Shown here in pieces: positions 25,801-33,670 of a stretch of 64,000 bases of DNA (position 1 is its first letter; each line of letters starts with the position of its first letter). The notes beneath the pieces are model-generated. The model did no database searches and had not been told where the DNA came from. It worked only from the letters and a program-made list of their open reading frames with translations. The DNA lies in assembly GCF_028657195.3 (NCBI RefSeq), contig NZ_JANCPR020000009.1, forward strand, positions 1-64,000, given 5' to 3'. The translations under genes and the position numbers were made by a program. The stretch comes from Streptomyces iconiensis (GTDB lineage Bacteria > Actinomycetota > Actinomycetes > Streptomycetales > Streptomycetaceae).

Positions 25801-26115
25801 CGCGAGCGGGGCACAGCGCCAGGCCCGGCGGATCCGGCCGACACCTTCGGCCTCACGCGGCGCGAGCGCGGGGTCCTCGCACTCGTGGCCGAGGGGCACA
25901 GCAACCGTCAGATAGCGGAGCGGCTGCACATCGCGCCGAAGACAGCGAGCGTGCACGTCTCCAACATCCTCGCCAAGCTGGGCGTCTCGGGCCGCGGCGA
26001 GGCAGCGGCCATGGCCTTCAGACTCCGCCTCGTTCCCCCGCCCCCGAGCACAGCCACTCCGGCACGCCCGAGCACGCTCGCCCCGCCGTCACCGGGTGCG
26101 ATCGGCGCGCAGTAG
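22828..26115 (+). CDS. Large ATP-binding LuxR-family regulator (LAL type)
   Basis: About 1095 aa from ATG 22828; the frame is open back to GTG 22753 and the true start is uncertain. Near residue 10 begins FVGRRTELAALIDALARAEAGEPQALLLGGEAGVGKTRLLEEF with Walker A GGEAGVGKT (about 44-52); Walker B-like VVVALEDLQWAD follows near 190. A long alpha-helical (TPR-like) middle follows. The C-terminus has a LuxR helix-turn-helix (LTRRERGVLALVAEGHSNRQIAERLHIAPKTASVHVSNILAKLGVSGR). Such regulators are ATP-controlled activators. Residues coded by 24303-24384 are three 9-aa repeats (RSGPSVVRP type) from a 27-bp tandem expansion. Targets are unknown; the downstream end abuts a decaying small gene. Confidence 0.92.
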   Translation: MLSGVPLQPAVSPVFVGRRTELAALIDALARAEAGEPQALLLGGEAGVGKTRLLEEFLSGVRASGGVTTTGGCLELGAEGLPFAPFTTALRGLRRTLGDPALAAAGEGREAELVRLLPDLSTPATPPAQTSHTPAGGAGTPVPAERQGTPQREESEEGADGGRARLFEATAQLLERLAADRTVVVALEDLQWADRSTRELLAYLFRSVRACRLVLLASYRTDDIHRRHPLRPFLAEQDRLRTVVRVGLPRLTRSEVRAQIAGIQGVEEPESDLVEQVFARSEGIPFFVEELTATCVDCAISDPLRDLLLLRVEALPESAQQMVRLAAGGGSAVEHTLLAAVCGLAEDAMLDALRAAVGANVLRPTEDGAGYQFRHALLREAVREDALPGELARISRRYAEALEAEPSLVRAEERTARLAHYWYRGKDPAKALPAALAASGDARRRHAYAEEHHLLERVIELWDEVPEETRAELPPLVIPRTYPAGPGGTGEVRSGPSVVRPRSGPSVARPRSERPVVRPPHFMEVLAEAVVAARTGGNVERAHALTKRALALLDEAKDPVPSAWFRIKRALLVEDLGKGDGWEDIARAQELVRGLPPSAVHAEVLTSAANWGTQHRPGREALATAVRAVELARVVGATAIEQQARVALGILLVGSGDLEGGLAEMARARDEAAEAGATGVMTHAAINIARELEAAGRSSQAAAEAARAAHLAAERGRPDYHAGALAGQAEALLSTGDWDAAERLIDQARGTARAADTRGWAALLRARLARDRGDLAALEAALEEAVDVMGTAPVPEAVKPVPLRHFALVLAAARGDFEAARGEWEGARKDGFRPGTHPHVWPLLHTAAAQEAETRGLPAAEPGRAGTLEGIRRTLRRLPRLAPVWEAYALLVEAELARAEGESAPAKWAGAVRAFEQLERPHPLARARLRWAEALLDSAEGTSGGGTPDPAELLRQAHEAAARLGAAPLCAEAGQLAARARIALDGQPREARERGTAPGPADPADTFGLTRRERGVLALVAEGHSNRQIAERLHIAPKTASVHVSNILAKLGVSGRGEAAAMAFRLRLVPPPPSTATPARPSTLAPPSPGAIGAQ

Positions 26116-26259
26116 CGGGGCCGGGACGAGGCCAGGTGCCCCGGTCCGGGTACGAACCCGCGTGCGGCCGGGCGCCGTCGAGCAGCAGGCCCGTCGGCCG
26201 GGGCACCCAGACCGGTCGGCCACGGGCGGCAGGGGCCGCGTGCGGCCCGGGGCGCCGCT

Positions 26260-26405
26260 GCCGGTCCTGCCGCTGCCGGCCTTGCCATTTCGGCCCTGCC
26301 GCCGCCGGCCCTCGCGCTGCCGGCCCTCGCGCCGCCGGCTCTCGCACTGCCGGCCCTCGCACTGCTGGCTCTTGCCGCTGTCAGCCCTTGCGCTGCTCGG
26401 GCGGG
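26260..26405. repeat. 15-bp tandem repeat GCCGGCCCTCGCACT, about eight units
   Basis: Units GCCGGCCCTCGCGCT / GCCGGCTCTCGCACT run from about 26260 into the 3' end of the small frameshifted gene on the minus strand. The remainder of 26116-26259 shows nothing recognisable. Confidence 0.8.
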
Positions 26406-26553
26406 CGGATGAGTACGTGTCCCGAGGCGAGGTCGATCGGCCCCTCGCCGGGGTCGCTGCTGGCCTCGTCGACGCGGTGTGCTCCAGCCGTCTGCGCTCG
26501 TCGTCCTCGTGGCGCCGGCTCGGTGAGAACAGCTCCTGGATCAGGTTGAACAT
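26381..26553 (-). pseudogene. Small DUF6191-like gene with apparent frameshift
   Basis: The minus-strand frame starting at ATG 26553 reads MFNLIQELFSPSRRHEDDE, then RRRLEHT. At about 26475-26480 the sense would continue in another frame as VDEASSDPGEGPIDLASGHV, then LIRPPEQRKG and a stop at 26381. The DPG(R/E)GPIDLASG motif is typical of short actinobacterial DUF6191 proteins. One missing C in the CACACCGCGTC stretch explains the break. Without a frameshift the first frame runs on through the 15-bp repeat as a meaningless Arg/Gly-rich tail. A sequencing error is possible. Confidence 0.7.
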
Positions 26554-26562
26554 ACGGTCACC

Positions 26563-27750
26563 TCAGCGCACCTTGAGTCGAAGGACGCGGTCGTCCCCCT
26601 TCTCCGGTGATCCACGACCGTCCGTCTCGCTCGTGACCAGCCAGAGTCCGTCGCCGCCACTGGTGCCGTGGTCGGCGACGACCGTACGGAGACGCCCGTA
26701 CTTCCCCTCCAGGAACGCCTGGGGCTTCGCCGCTTGTTCCGCCCCCTTGAGCGGGATCCGCCACAGTCGCTCCCCGCGCAGCCCCGCCATCCACACGGAG
26801 CCCTTGGCGAAGGCGAGCCCGCTGGGCGAGGCTTCGGCTGTCTTCCACTGGGCGACGGGGTCGGTGAATCCCTTGCCGCCCGCTCCCTTGTCCGCGCCCT
26901 CGGCGTCCGGCCAGCCGTAGTTCTTGCCGGGTTCGACGAGGTTCAGCTCGTCCCAGGTGTCCTGGCCGAACTCGGAGGCCCACAGGCGCTTGTCGTCGTC
27001 CCAGTCCAGCCCCTGCACATTGCGGTGGCCGTAGGAGTACACGACGGAGTCCGGCTCCGGGTTGCCCTGGCCGGGCGGGTCGCCGTCGGGCGTCATCCGC
27101 AGGATCTTGCCGCCGAGCGAGTCCTTGTCCTGGGACAGCCCGCCCTCGCCCGACTCGCCCGTGCCCGCGTACAGCATCTTGTCGGGGCCGAAGGCGATAC
27201 GGCCGCCGTTGTGGACCGTGCCTTTCGGGATGCCCTTGAGTACCGTGTCGGGCGCCCCGAGCTGTTCACCCGCGTCCTTGTCGCCGTCGTAGACCATGCG
27301 CACGATGCGGTTGTCCGACTCGGTGGTGAAGTACGCGTAGAGCATGTTGTCGCTGCCGGGCGCCAGCGCGAGCCCCAGCAGTCCGCCCTCGCCGCCCGGG
27401 GCGACGCCGGGCACGGTGCCCGCCTCGGTCTTCTTGCCGCTCTTGCCGTCGACCCGGACGATCTTGCCGGTGTCGCGCGAGGCGATCAGCAGGTCACCGC
27501 CGGGCAGCGGGGCCAGCCCCCAGGGCGACTTGAGGCCCGTCGCCACGGTCTTGACGACCTCGACCGAGCCTTTGGCCGGGGCTGCCGTGGCCGACGTGTC
27601 CTCGTCCGGGGTCTTTCCGGGGCTGCTGCCGAGACCCGTGGGCCGGGGCGACTTCCCGCCTCCGTCGCCGTCCCCGCCCGAACAGCCCGCCGTCAGCAGG
27701 ACGGTGAGGGCGAGCCCCAGCCCCACGTTCACACCCGTCGTACGTCGCAC
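26563..27750 (-). CDS. PQQ-dependent sugar dehydrogenase family lipoprotein
   Basis: 395 aa from GTG 27750, which has GGAGGAG seven bases upstream. Lipobox LTAGCSGG gives a lipidated Cys near residue 22, followed by a Gly/Ser/Pro linker. The rest is a six-bladed propeller of the soluble glucose/aldose dehydrogenase (GSDH) type: LKSPWGLAPLPGGDLLIASRDTGKIVRVDG, GEGGLLGLALAPG, HNGGRIAFGPDKMLYAGTGE, ILRMTPDGDPPGQGNPEPDSVVYSYGHRNVQGLDWD and YGWPDAEG. It would oxidise sugars at the cell surface with PQQ, if PQQ is available; no PQQ genes are in the window. It is divergent from the TetR gene, with two palindromes between them. Confidence 0.9.
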   Translation of the reverse strand: MRRTTGVNVGLGLALTVLLTAGCSGGDGDGGGKSPRPTGLGSSPGKTPDEDTSATAAPAKGSVEVVKTVATGLKSPWGLAPLPGGDLLIASRDTGKIVRVDGKSGKKTEAGTVPGVAPGGEGGLLGLALAPGSDNMLYAYFTTESDNRIVRMVYDGDKDAGEQLGAPDTVLKGIPKGTVHNGGRIAFGPDKMLYAGTGESGEGGLSQDKDSLGGKILRMTPDGDPPGQGNPEPDSVVYSYGHRNVQGLDWDDDKRLWASEFGQDTWDELNLVEPGKNYGWPDAEGADKGAGGKGFTDPVAQWKTAEASPSGLAFAKGSVWMAGLRGERLWRIPLKGAEQAAKPQAFLEGKYGRLRTVVADHGTSGGDGLWLVTSETDGRGSPEKGDDRVLRLKVR

Positions 27751-27828
27751 GCCGACTCCTCCTCGCTCGCGGCAGCGGTCGGACCCAGGGGACCACACCG
27801 CGCGGGGCGAAGGGGAGGTCACCGGTAT

Positions 27829-27867
27829 GGACGTACGTTCTGAACGTACGTCCTGAACGAGCGTTCA
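27829..27867. promoter_or_regulatory. Twin palindromic operators between sugar dehydrogenase and TetR genes
   Basis: 27829-27853 is a perfect 25-bp palindrome with 12-bp arms (GGACGTACGTTC and its complement) around one T. Immediately next, 27854-27867 is TGAACG-AG-CGTTCA, a 6-bp-arm palindrome. Both share GAACG/CGTTC half-sites and lie 21 to 60 bp before the TetR ATG, the usual place for an autoregulatory TetR operator. Confidence 0.8.
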
Positions 27868-27888
27868 AACCTGCGGTACGGTGTCCGC

Positions 27889-28707
27889 ATGGGACATCGC
27901 GAAGAGCTGATGGCTGCGGCCCGCCGCTGCCTGGAGAAGCGCGGCTACGCACGGACGACCTCCCGCCATCTGGCGACGGAGGCGGGCGCACCGCTGGGCA
28001 CGATCAACTACCACTACGGGTCCAAGGAGGCCCTTCTCAACGCCGCCCTGATGGAGTCCATCCGCGAGTGGGGCGACCGGATGCACGCCCAGGGCGGGTC
28101 AGGACCCGCGTCCGAACCCGCTGACGGGGGCGGCGTCACCGAGCGCCTGGAGCGCATGTGGTCGGGGGTGCTCGACTCGGTACGCACCGACAGGCCGATG
28201 CTGGTCGCCACCTTCGAGGCGTTCGCGCAGGCGGAGCACTCCGAAGAGGTGCGCCGCCAGATCGCCGACGAGTTCGAGCGGGCACGCCCCGAGATGGCGG
28301 CACTCCTGCACGGCACCGGCCCCGCCGGGCCTGAAGCGACCCCTGGGCCTGAAGAGGCTCCCGGACCTGAAGCGACCCCCGGCCCCGAAGCGGCCGAGGC
28401 CACCGACGCGAACGAGGCCACCGGCAATGCCGAGGGCTCTGGCGAGGCCGAGGACCCTGGCGCGACCGGGGCCGGCGGAGGCAGCGAAACCGGAATCAGC
28501 GAGGCCGCAACGGCCCGTGCCGTCGGCTCCGTCCACATGGCGCTGGTCGCGGGGCTCACCCAGCAGTGGCTGGTCGATCCCGAACGCGCGCCCAGCGCTG
28601 CCGAGTTGGCTCACGGCCTGCGTGTCGTCGCCCGCAGCCTCGAAGCCGAGCGGGACACGAGCGGGACACCCGCCCTCCGGCCGGCACCTGACCGCCTGCC
28701 CACCTGA
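27889..28707 (+). CDS. TetR-family transcriptional regulator
   Basis: 272 aa from ATG 27889. N-terminal TetR helix-turn-helix: HREELMAAARRCLEKRGYARTTSRHLATEAGAPLGTINYHYGSKEALLNAALMES (about 3-60). The ligand-binding part is interrupted by a low-complexity segment (about 143-200: PEATPGPEEAPGPEATPGPEA...), built from an in-frame DNA repeat, then resumes as ATARAVGSVHMALVAGLTQQWLVDPERAPSAAELAHGLRVVARSLE. It probably represses itself and the divergent sugar dehydrogenase through the palindromes at 27829-27867. The ligand is unknown. Confidence 0.9.
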   Translation: MGHREELMAAARRCLEKRGYARTTSRHLATEAGAPLGTINYHYGSKEALLNAALMESIREWGDRMHAQGGSGPASEPADGGGVTERLERMWSGVLDSVRTDRPMLVATFEAFAQAEHSEEVRRQIADEFERARPEMAALLHGTGPAGPEATPGPEEAPGPEATPGPEAAEATDANEATGNAEGSGEAEDPGATGAGGGSETGISEAATARAVGSVHMALVAGLTQQWLVDPERAPSAAELAHGLRVVARSLEAERDTSGTPALRPAPDRLPT

Positions 28708-28770
28708 CCGCTCGCCTGCCCACCTGACCGCTCGCCGGGCCGCCTGACCGCTCACCGGCACGCCTGCCCG
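28690..28770. repeat. CACCTGACCGCTCGCC tandem repeat
   Basis: The motif CCTGACCGCTCGCC occurs three times (spacing about 25 bp) from the last codons of the TetR gene into the spacer before dnaE. Confidence 0.7.
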
Positions 28771-28813
28771 CCCGACGACCGACCGACGCCCGACACCGAC
28801 CAGGGGAGCGGGA

Positions 28814-31800
28814 GTGCCAGACCCCTTCACCCACCTGCACGTCCACACCCAGTACTCGCTGCTGGACGGTGCCGCGCGGCTCGGTGACCTGTTCCGTGCC
28901 TGTGGCGAGCTGGGCATGACACACCTCGCCATGACCGACCACGGCAACCTGCACGGCGCCTACGACTTCTTCCACCGGGCCCAGGACGCCGGGATCACGC
29001 CCGTCATCGGTATCGAGGCATACGTGGCACCCGACTCGCGCCGCGACCGGCGTCCCGTGCGCTGGGGGCAGCCGCACCAGAAGCGCGACGACGTGTCCGG
29101 TTCCGGCAGCTACACCCACAAGACCCTCTGGGCAGCGGACGCGACCGGGCTGCACAACCTCTTCCGGCTCTCCTCCGACGCGTACGCCGAGGGCTGGCTG
29201 CGCAAGTGGCCGCGGATGGACAGGGAGAGCATCGCCCGGTGGTCCCAAGGGCTGATCGCCTCCACCGGGTGCCCCTCGGGCGAGGTGCAGACGCGGCTGC
29301 GGCTCGGCCAGTTCGACGAGGCGCTGAAGGCGGCCTCCGACTACCACGACATCTTCGGCAGGGGCCGTTACTTCCTGGAACTGATGGACCACGGCATCGA
29401 GATCGAACGCCGGGTACGCGACGGACTGCTGGAGATCGGCCGCAAACTGGGCATCCCACCGCTGGTCACCAACGACTCGCACTACACGTACGCGCACGAG
29501 GCGAGCGCGCACGACGCGCTGCTGTGCGTACAGACCGGCAAGAACCTCGCCGACCCCGACCGCTTCCGCTTCGGCGGCAGCGGCTACCACCTCAAGTCCA
29601 CCGAGGAGATGTACGCGCTCGACTCCTCCCAGGCGTGGCAGGAGGGGTGCGCCAATACGCGGCTCGTCGCCGAACAGGTCGACACCACCGGCTGGTTCAC
29701 CAAGCGCGACCTGATGCCCCGCTTCGGCGTCCCCGAGGGCCACACCGAGATCACCTGGTTCCGCGAGGAGGTCGAAAGGGGCCTCGCCCGCCGCTACCCC
29801 GGCGGTGTCAGCGAACAGCACAGGCGGCAGGCCGAGTACGAGATGGACGTCATCGTCCAGATGGGGTTCCCCGGCTACTTCCTCGTGGTCGCCGACTTCA
29901 TCAACTGGGCCAAGGACAACGGCATCGCGGTGGGTCCGGGGCGTGGTTCTGCGGCGGGCTCGATCGTGTCGTACGCGATGGGCATCACCGACCTCGACCC
30001 GGTCGTGCACGGGCTGATCTTCGAGCGGTTCCTCAACCCGGAACGCGTCTCCATGCCGGACGTGGACATCGACTTCGACGAGCGCAGACGCGGCGAGGTC
30101 ATCCGCTACGTCACCGAGAAGTACGGCTCCGACAAGGTCGCCATGATTGGCACCTACGGCACCATCAAGGCCAAGAACGCCATCAAGGACGCCTCCCGTG
30201 TCCTCGGCTACCCGTACGCGATGGGCGACCGGATCACCAAGGCCATGCCGGCGGACGCGGGCGGCAAGGGCATCGCGCTGTCCGGCATCACCGACCCCGC
30301 CGACCCCCGCTACGCCGAGGCGGGCGAGGTGCGGGCGATGTACGAGGGCGAGCCGGACGTACGCAAGGTCATCGACACCGCGAAGGGCGTCGAGGGTCTG
30401 GTCAGACAGATGGGGGTGCACGCGGCCGGGGTGATCATGTCCAGCGAGACGATCACGGATCACGTGCCCGTATGGGTCCGGCACAGCGACGGGGTCACCA
30501 TCACCCAGTGGGACTACCCCAGTTGTGAGTCGCTGGGCCTGCTGAAGATGGACTTCCTGGGGCTGCGCAACCTCACGATCATGGACGACGCGGTCAAGCT
30601 CATCCAGCGGAACAAGGGCGTCACGCTCGACCTGCTCTCGCTGCCGCTGGACGACGCCAAGACGTTCGAGCTGCTGGGGCGGGGCGACACCCTCGGCGTC
30701 TTCCAGTTCGACGGCAATGCCATGCGCTCCCTCTTCCGCCTGATGAGGCCCGACCACTTCGAGGACATCACCGCCGTCACCGCGCTCTACCGCCCCGGCC
30801 CCATGGGGATGAACTCCCACATCAACTACGCCCTGCGCAAGAACGGCCAGCAGGAGATCACCCCGATCCACCCGGAGCTGGAGGAGCCGCTCAAGGACGT
30901 ACTCGGCCTCACCTACGGCCTCGTCGTCTACCAGGAACAGGTCCAGAAGGCGGCCCAGGTCCTCGCCGACTACACCCTGGGCCAGGCCGACCTGCTGCGC
31001 CGCGCGATGGGCAAGAAGAAGAAGGAGGTTCTCGACAAGGAGTTCGTGAACTTCCAGAAGGGCATGCGGGACAACGGCTACTCCGACGAGGCGGTCACGG
31101 CCGTCTGGGACGTGCTGGTGCCGTTCGCCGGCTACGCCTTCAACAAGGCACACGCGGCGGCCTACGCGCTGGTGTCGTACTGGACCGCCTACCTGAAGGC
31201 CAACCACCCGGCCGAGTACATGTCCGGCGTCCTCACCTCCGTGGGCGACGACAAGGACAAGATGGCGCTGTACCTCAACGAGTGCCGCCGGATGGGCATT
31301 CAGGTGCTCCCGCCCGACGTGAACGAGTCCGACGCGACGTTCACGCCGCACGGCGACACCCGTATCCGCTTCGGCCTCACCGCCGTACGCAACGTCGGTT
31401 CGGGCGCCGTCGAGGCCATCACCCGCTGCCGCCGCTCCCGCGGGCGCTACGGCTCCTTCCCCGACTACCTCGACAAGGTGGAGGCCGCCGGCTGCCACAA
31501 GCGCACCGTCGAGTCGCTGATCAAGGCCGGCGCCTTCGACGCCATGGGCCACACACGGAAGGGCCTCACCGAGCGCTTCGAGCCGATGGTCGACAGCGTG
31601 GTCGCCGTCAAGCGGAAGGAGGCCGAGGGCCAGTTCGACCTCTTCGGCACCGGCGGCGCGGCCGGCACCGCGGCCGACGAGAGCGTGCCCGCGCCCCCTT
31701 TCGGCCTGGACGCCGTCTTCGACGACCACGAGTGGGACAAGCGGTACCTGCTGGCCCAGGAGCGCGAGATGCTCGGTCTGTACGTCTCCGACCATCCGCT

Positions 31801-32356
31801 CTTCGGCCTGGAACATGTGCTGGCCGACCGTACCGACGCCGCGCTCTCGCAGCTCGCGCAGGGGGAGTTCCCCGACGGCGCCGACCTCACGGTCGGCGGC
31901 ATCGTCTCGGGCCTCCAACGCAAGGTCACCAAACAGGGCAACCCGTGGGCCATCGCCACCGTCGAGGACCTGGCGGGCACGCTCGACTGCCTGTTCTTTC
32001 CCGCGACGTACGAACTGGTCTCGGCGCAACTGGCCGAGGACGCCATCGTGTTCGTCCGCGGCCGGCTCGACCGCCGTGAGGACGCCCCGCGCCTCGTGGC
32101 CCGCGAACTCCGCGTCCCCGACCTCACCTCACTGGGCACCTCGGCACCTGTACGCCTCGACATGCACGAGGGAGCGGTGACGCTGCGCGCTGTGCGTGCG
32201 TTGCGTGAGGTGCTGGTGGCCCATCCGGGGGGCAGCGAGGTGCACTTGCGGGTTCGGGGTGCGGAGAAGACCACCGTGTACCGGCTGGGCCCCCGGGTGA
32301 CGCCCGGTGCCGGGTTCTGGGCCGACGTCAAGGCCGCCGTCGCGCTGCTGGTCTGA
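28814..32356 (+). CDS. dnaE: DNA polymerase III alpha subunit, DnaE1 type
   Basis: 1180 aa, the normal DnaE1 length; GTG start with GGGGAG upstream. PHP domain at the N-terminus with metal-ligand motifs HLHVHTQYSLLDG, TDHGNLHG and NDSHYTYAHE. Polymerase core includes GPGRGSAAGS and the catalytic PDVDIDFDERRR, then GVFQFDG, LYRPGPMGMNSH, YGLVVYQEQVQ, GKKKKEVLDKEF and FNKAHAAAYALVSYWTAYLKANHPAEYM. The C-terminus has the helix-hairpin-helix and OB-fold (LTVGGIVSGLQRKVTKQGNPWAIATVEDLAGTLDCLFFP). It is the C-family replicative polymerase type rather than the ImuC/DnaE2 mutasome type. Its setting between a TetR gene and an aldo/keto reductase is not the housekeeping context remembered from S. coelicolor, so it may be an additional copy. 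Confidence 0.95.
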   Translation: MPDPFTHLHVHTQYSLLDGAARLGDLFRACGELGMTHLAMTDHGNLHGAYDFFHRAQDAGITPVIGIEAYVAPDSRRDRRPVRWGQPHQKRDDVSGSGSYTHKTLWAADATGLHNLFRLSSDAYAEGWLRKWPRMDRESIARWSQGLIASTGCPSGEVQTRLRLGQFDEALKAASDYHDIFGRGRYFLELMDHGIEIERRVRDGLLEIGRKLGIPPLVTNDSHYTYAHEASAHDALLCVQTGKNLADPDRFRFGGSGYHLKSTEEMYALDSSQAWQEGCANTRLVAEQVDTTGWFTKRDLMPRFGVPEGHTEITWFREEVERGLARRYPGGVSEQHRRQAEYEMDVIVQMGFPGYFLVVADFINWAKDNGIAVGPGRGSAAGSIVSYAMGITDLDPVVHGLIFERFLNPERVSMPDVDIDFDERRRGEVIRYVTEKYGSDKVAMIGTYGTIKAKNAIKDASRVLGYPYAMGDRITKAMPADAGGKGIALSGITDPADPRYAEAGEVRAMYEGEPDVRKVIDTAKGVEGLVRQMGVHAAGVIMSSETITDHVPVWVRHSDGVTITQWDYPSCESLGLLKMDFLGLRNLTIMDDAVKLIQRNKGVTLDLLSLPLDDAKTFELLGRGDTLGVFQFDGNAMRSLFRLMRPDHFEDITAVTALYRPGPMGMNSHINYALRKNGQQEITPIHPELEEPLKDVLGLTYGLVVYQEQVQKAAQVLADYTLGQADLLRRAMGKKKKEVLDKEFVNFQKGMRDNGYSDEAVTAVWDVLVPFAGYAFNKAHAAAYALVSYWTAYLKANHPAEYMSGVLTSVGDDKDKMALYLNECRRMGIQVLPPDVNESDATFTPHGDTRIRFGLTAVRNVGSGAVEAITRCRRSRGRYGSFPDYLDKVEAAGCHKRTVESLIKAGAFDAMGHTRKGLTERFEPMVDSVVAVKRKEAEGQFDLFGTGGAAGTAADESVPAPPFGLDAVFDDHEWDKRYLLAQEREMLGLYVSDHPLFGLEHVLADRTDAALSQLAQGEFPDGADLTVGGIVSGLQRKVTKQGNPWAIATVEDLAGTLDCLFFPATYELVSAQLAEDAIVFVRGRLDRREDAPRLVARELRVPDLTSLGTSAPVRLDMHEGAVTLRAVRALREVLVAHPGGSEVHLRVRGAEKTTVYRLGPRVTPGAGFWADVKAAVALLV

Positions 32357-32428
32357 CGGGGTCCTCCCGCCCCGAGACCGGGGTGCCCCTTGTTGTGCGT
32401 CGCGGGCTGCGGGCCCGTCGTGGCCGTT

Positions 32429-32448
32429 CGCGCAGTTCCCCGCGCCCC
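32429..32448. repeat. Dispersed motif CGCGCAGTTCCCCGCGCCCC
   Basis: The identical 20-mer occurs again at 57252-57271 and 57321-57340. It lies in the spacer after dnaE. I recall this motif as abundant in streptomycete intergenic DNA, but that was not checked. Confidence 0.75.
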
Positions 32449-32556
32449 TGACGGGGGCGCTCCCTCTTCTGCGTGCTGCTGTGCTGGGGAGGTCTGCGCC
32501 GAGGCGCAGGGCTGGCAAGCGCAGCACCCCTATGCGGGGCACGCAGGAGTGTGGGA

Positions 32557-33552
32557 TTACTCCCAGGAGCCGACCGCGCCTGGTAGGGCGCCGATCTCCA
32601 CCAGGTCCTCGGCCGTGAGCACCAGATCGGGCGCGGCGGCGTTCTCGCGTACCCACCGCTCCTTCTTCGTCCCCGGCACCGGAATCACATGGCGGCCCTG
32701 CGCCAGCAGCCAGGCCAGTGCGACCTGGGCGGGCGTCGCGTCACCGTGCCGCCGGGCCACGCGGCGCAGCCCGGCGACGATCGGCTGGTTCGCTGCCATC
32801 ATCTCGGCGGTGAAGCGGGGGTGCCGCGCACGCACGTCGTCGGGCTCGAATCCGCCGCCGGTGGTGAGCGCGCCGGTGAGGTAGCCGTTGCCGAGGGGCA
32901 TCGCGGCCAGGAAGCCGATGCCGCGCGCCTCGCACCAGGGCAGCAACCTCTCCAGCGGCTCGCGTGACCAGACGGACAGTTCGGCCTGCACTCCGCTGAC
33001 GGGGAACACCTGCTGGACGCGTTCGAGCTGCCGTATGGTCGCGTCGTGCATCCGCGTGCCAGCGCGCCGGTCGGCACGTGCGCCGACAGCGCAGAACCCC
33101 AGCGCGCGCACCTTCCCCGCTGCCACCAGGTCCGCCATGGCGCCCCACGTCTCTTCCACGGGCACCTCGGGGTCGGCGCGGTGGAGCTGATAGAGGTCGA
33201 TGACATCGGTCTGGAGCCGCCGCAGCGAGGCGTCGCAGGCCCGCTTCACGTAGCTGGGACGGCCGTTGGCGACGAGGTGCTGTTCGCCGGCGAGCAGCCC
33301 GCACTTGGTGGAGACGAAGGCGTCGGAGCGCCGCTTCCTCAACACCCGCCCGATCAGCAGCTCGTTGGTGAAAGGCCCGTACATGTCGGCCGTGTCCAGC
33401 AGCGACATCCCCGTGTCGAGCGCGGTGTGCACGGCTTGCAGCGAGCCCTCGCCGCGCTGTTCCGAGGTGGAGTACGCCCAGCTCATGGGCATGCACCCCA
33501 GCCCGACAGCGCCCACTTCCAGGGCTGCCGCACCGATAGTCCTGCGCTCCAC
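32557..33552 (-). CDS. Aldo/keto reductase
   Basis: 331 aa, GTG start. Typical NADPH-dependent (beta/alpha)8 AKR of the potassium-channel-beta/YajO-like type: GLGCMPMSWAY, catalytic tetrad elements DTADMYGPFTNE (Asp, Tyr), FVSTKCG (Lys) and DVIDLYQLHRAD (His). Cofactor site VALAWLLAQGRHVIPVPGTKKERWVRENA lies near the C-terminus. Substrate not predictable. It is divergent from the 2-hydroxyacid dehydrogenase gene with 118 bp between the starts. Confidence 0.92.
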   Translation of the reverse strand: MERRTIGAAALEVGAVGLGCMPMSWAYSTSEQRGEGSLQAVHTALDTGMSLLDTADMYGPFTNELLIGRVLRKRRSDAFVSTKCGLLAGEQHLVANGRPSYVKRACDASLRRLQTDVIDLYQLHRADPEVPVEETWGAMADLVAAGKVRALGFCAVGARADRRAGTRMHDATIRQLERVQQVFPVSGVQAELSVWSREPLERLLPWCEARGIGFLAAMPLGNGYLTGALTTGGGFEPDDVRARHPRFTAEMMAANQPIVAGLRRVARRHGDATPAQVALAWLLAQGRHVIPVPGTKKERWVRENAAAPDLVLTAEDLVEIGALPGAVGSWE

Positions 33553-33670
33553 CTGGACGAGCTCCCTCCTGAACGGCCCCCGAACTAGCGGTTGCCTCTG
33601 GCGTCACACGCGCACCCTCTGATCACAGGGGCCACTCCTGATCGCCCTACGTGCGCACTAATCTTTCCCC

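Noticed and set aside
26089..26553. 154-aa Arg/Gly-rich protein on the minus strand
   Set aside because: Only the first about 27 residues look real; the rest is out-of-frame translation of the 15-bp repeat. Interpreted as a frameshifted small gene.
28814..32356. ImuC/DnaE2 translesion polymerase
   Set aside because: The N-terminus THLHVHTQYSLLDG and the whole layout are of the DnaE1 type, and no imuA/imuB partners are adjacent.
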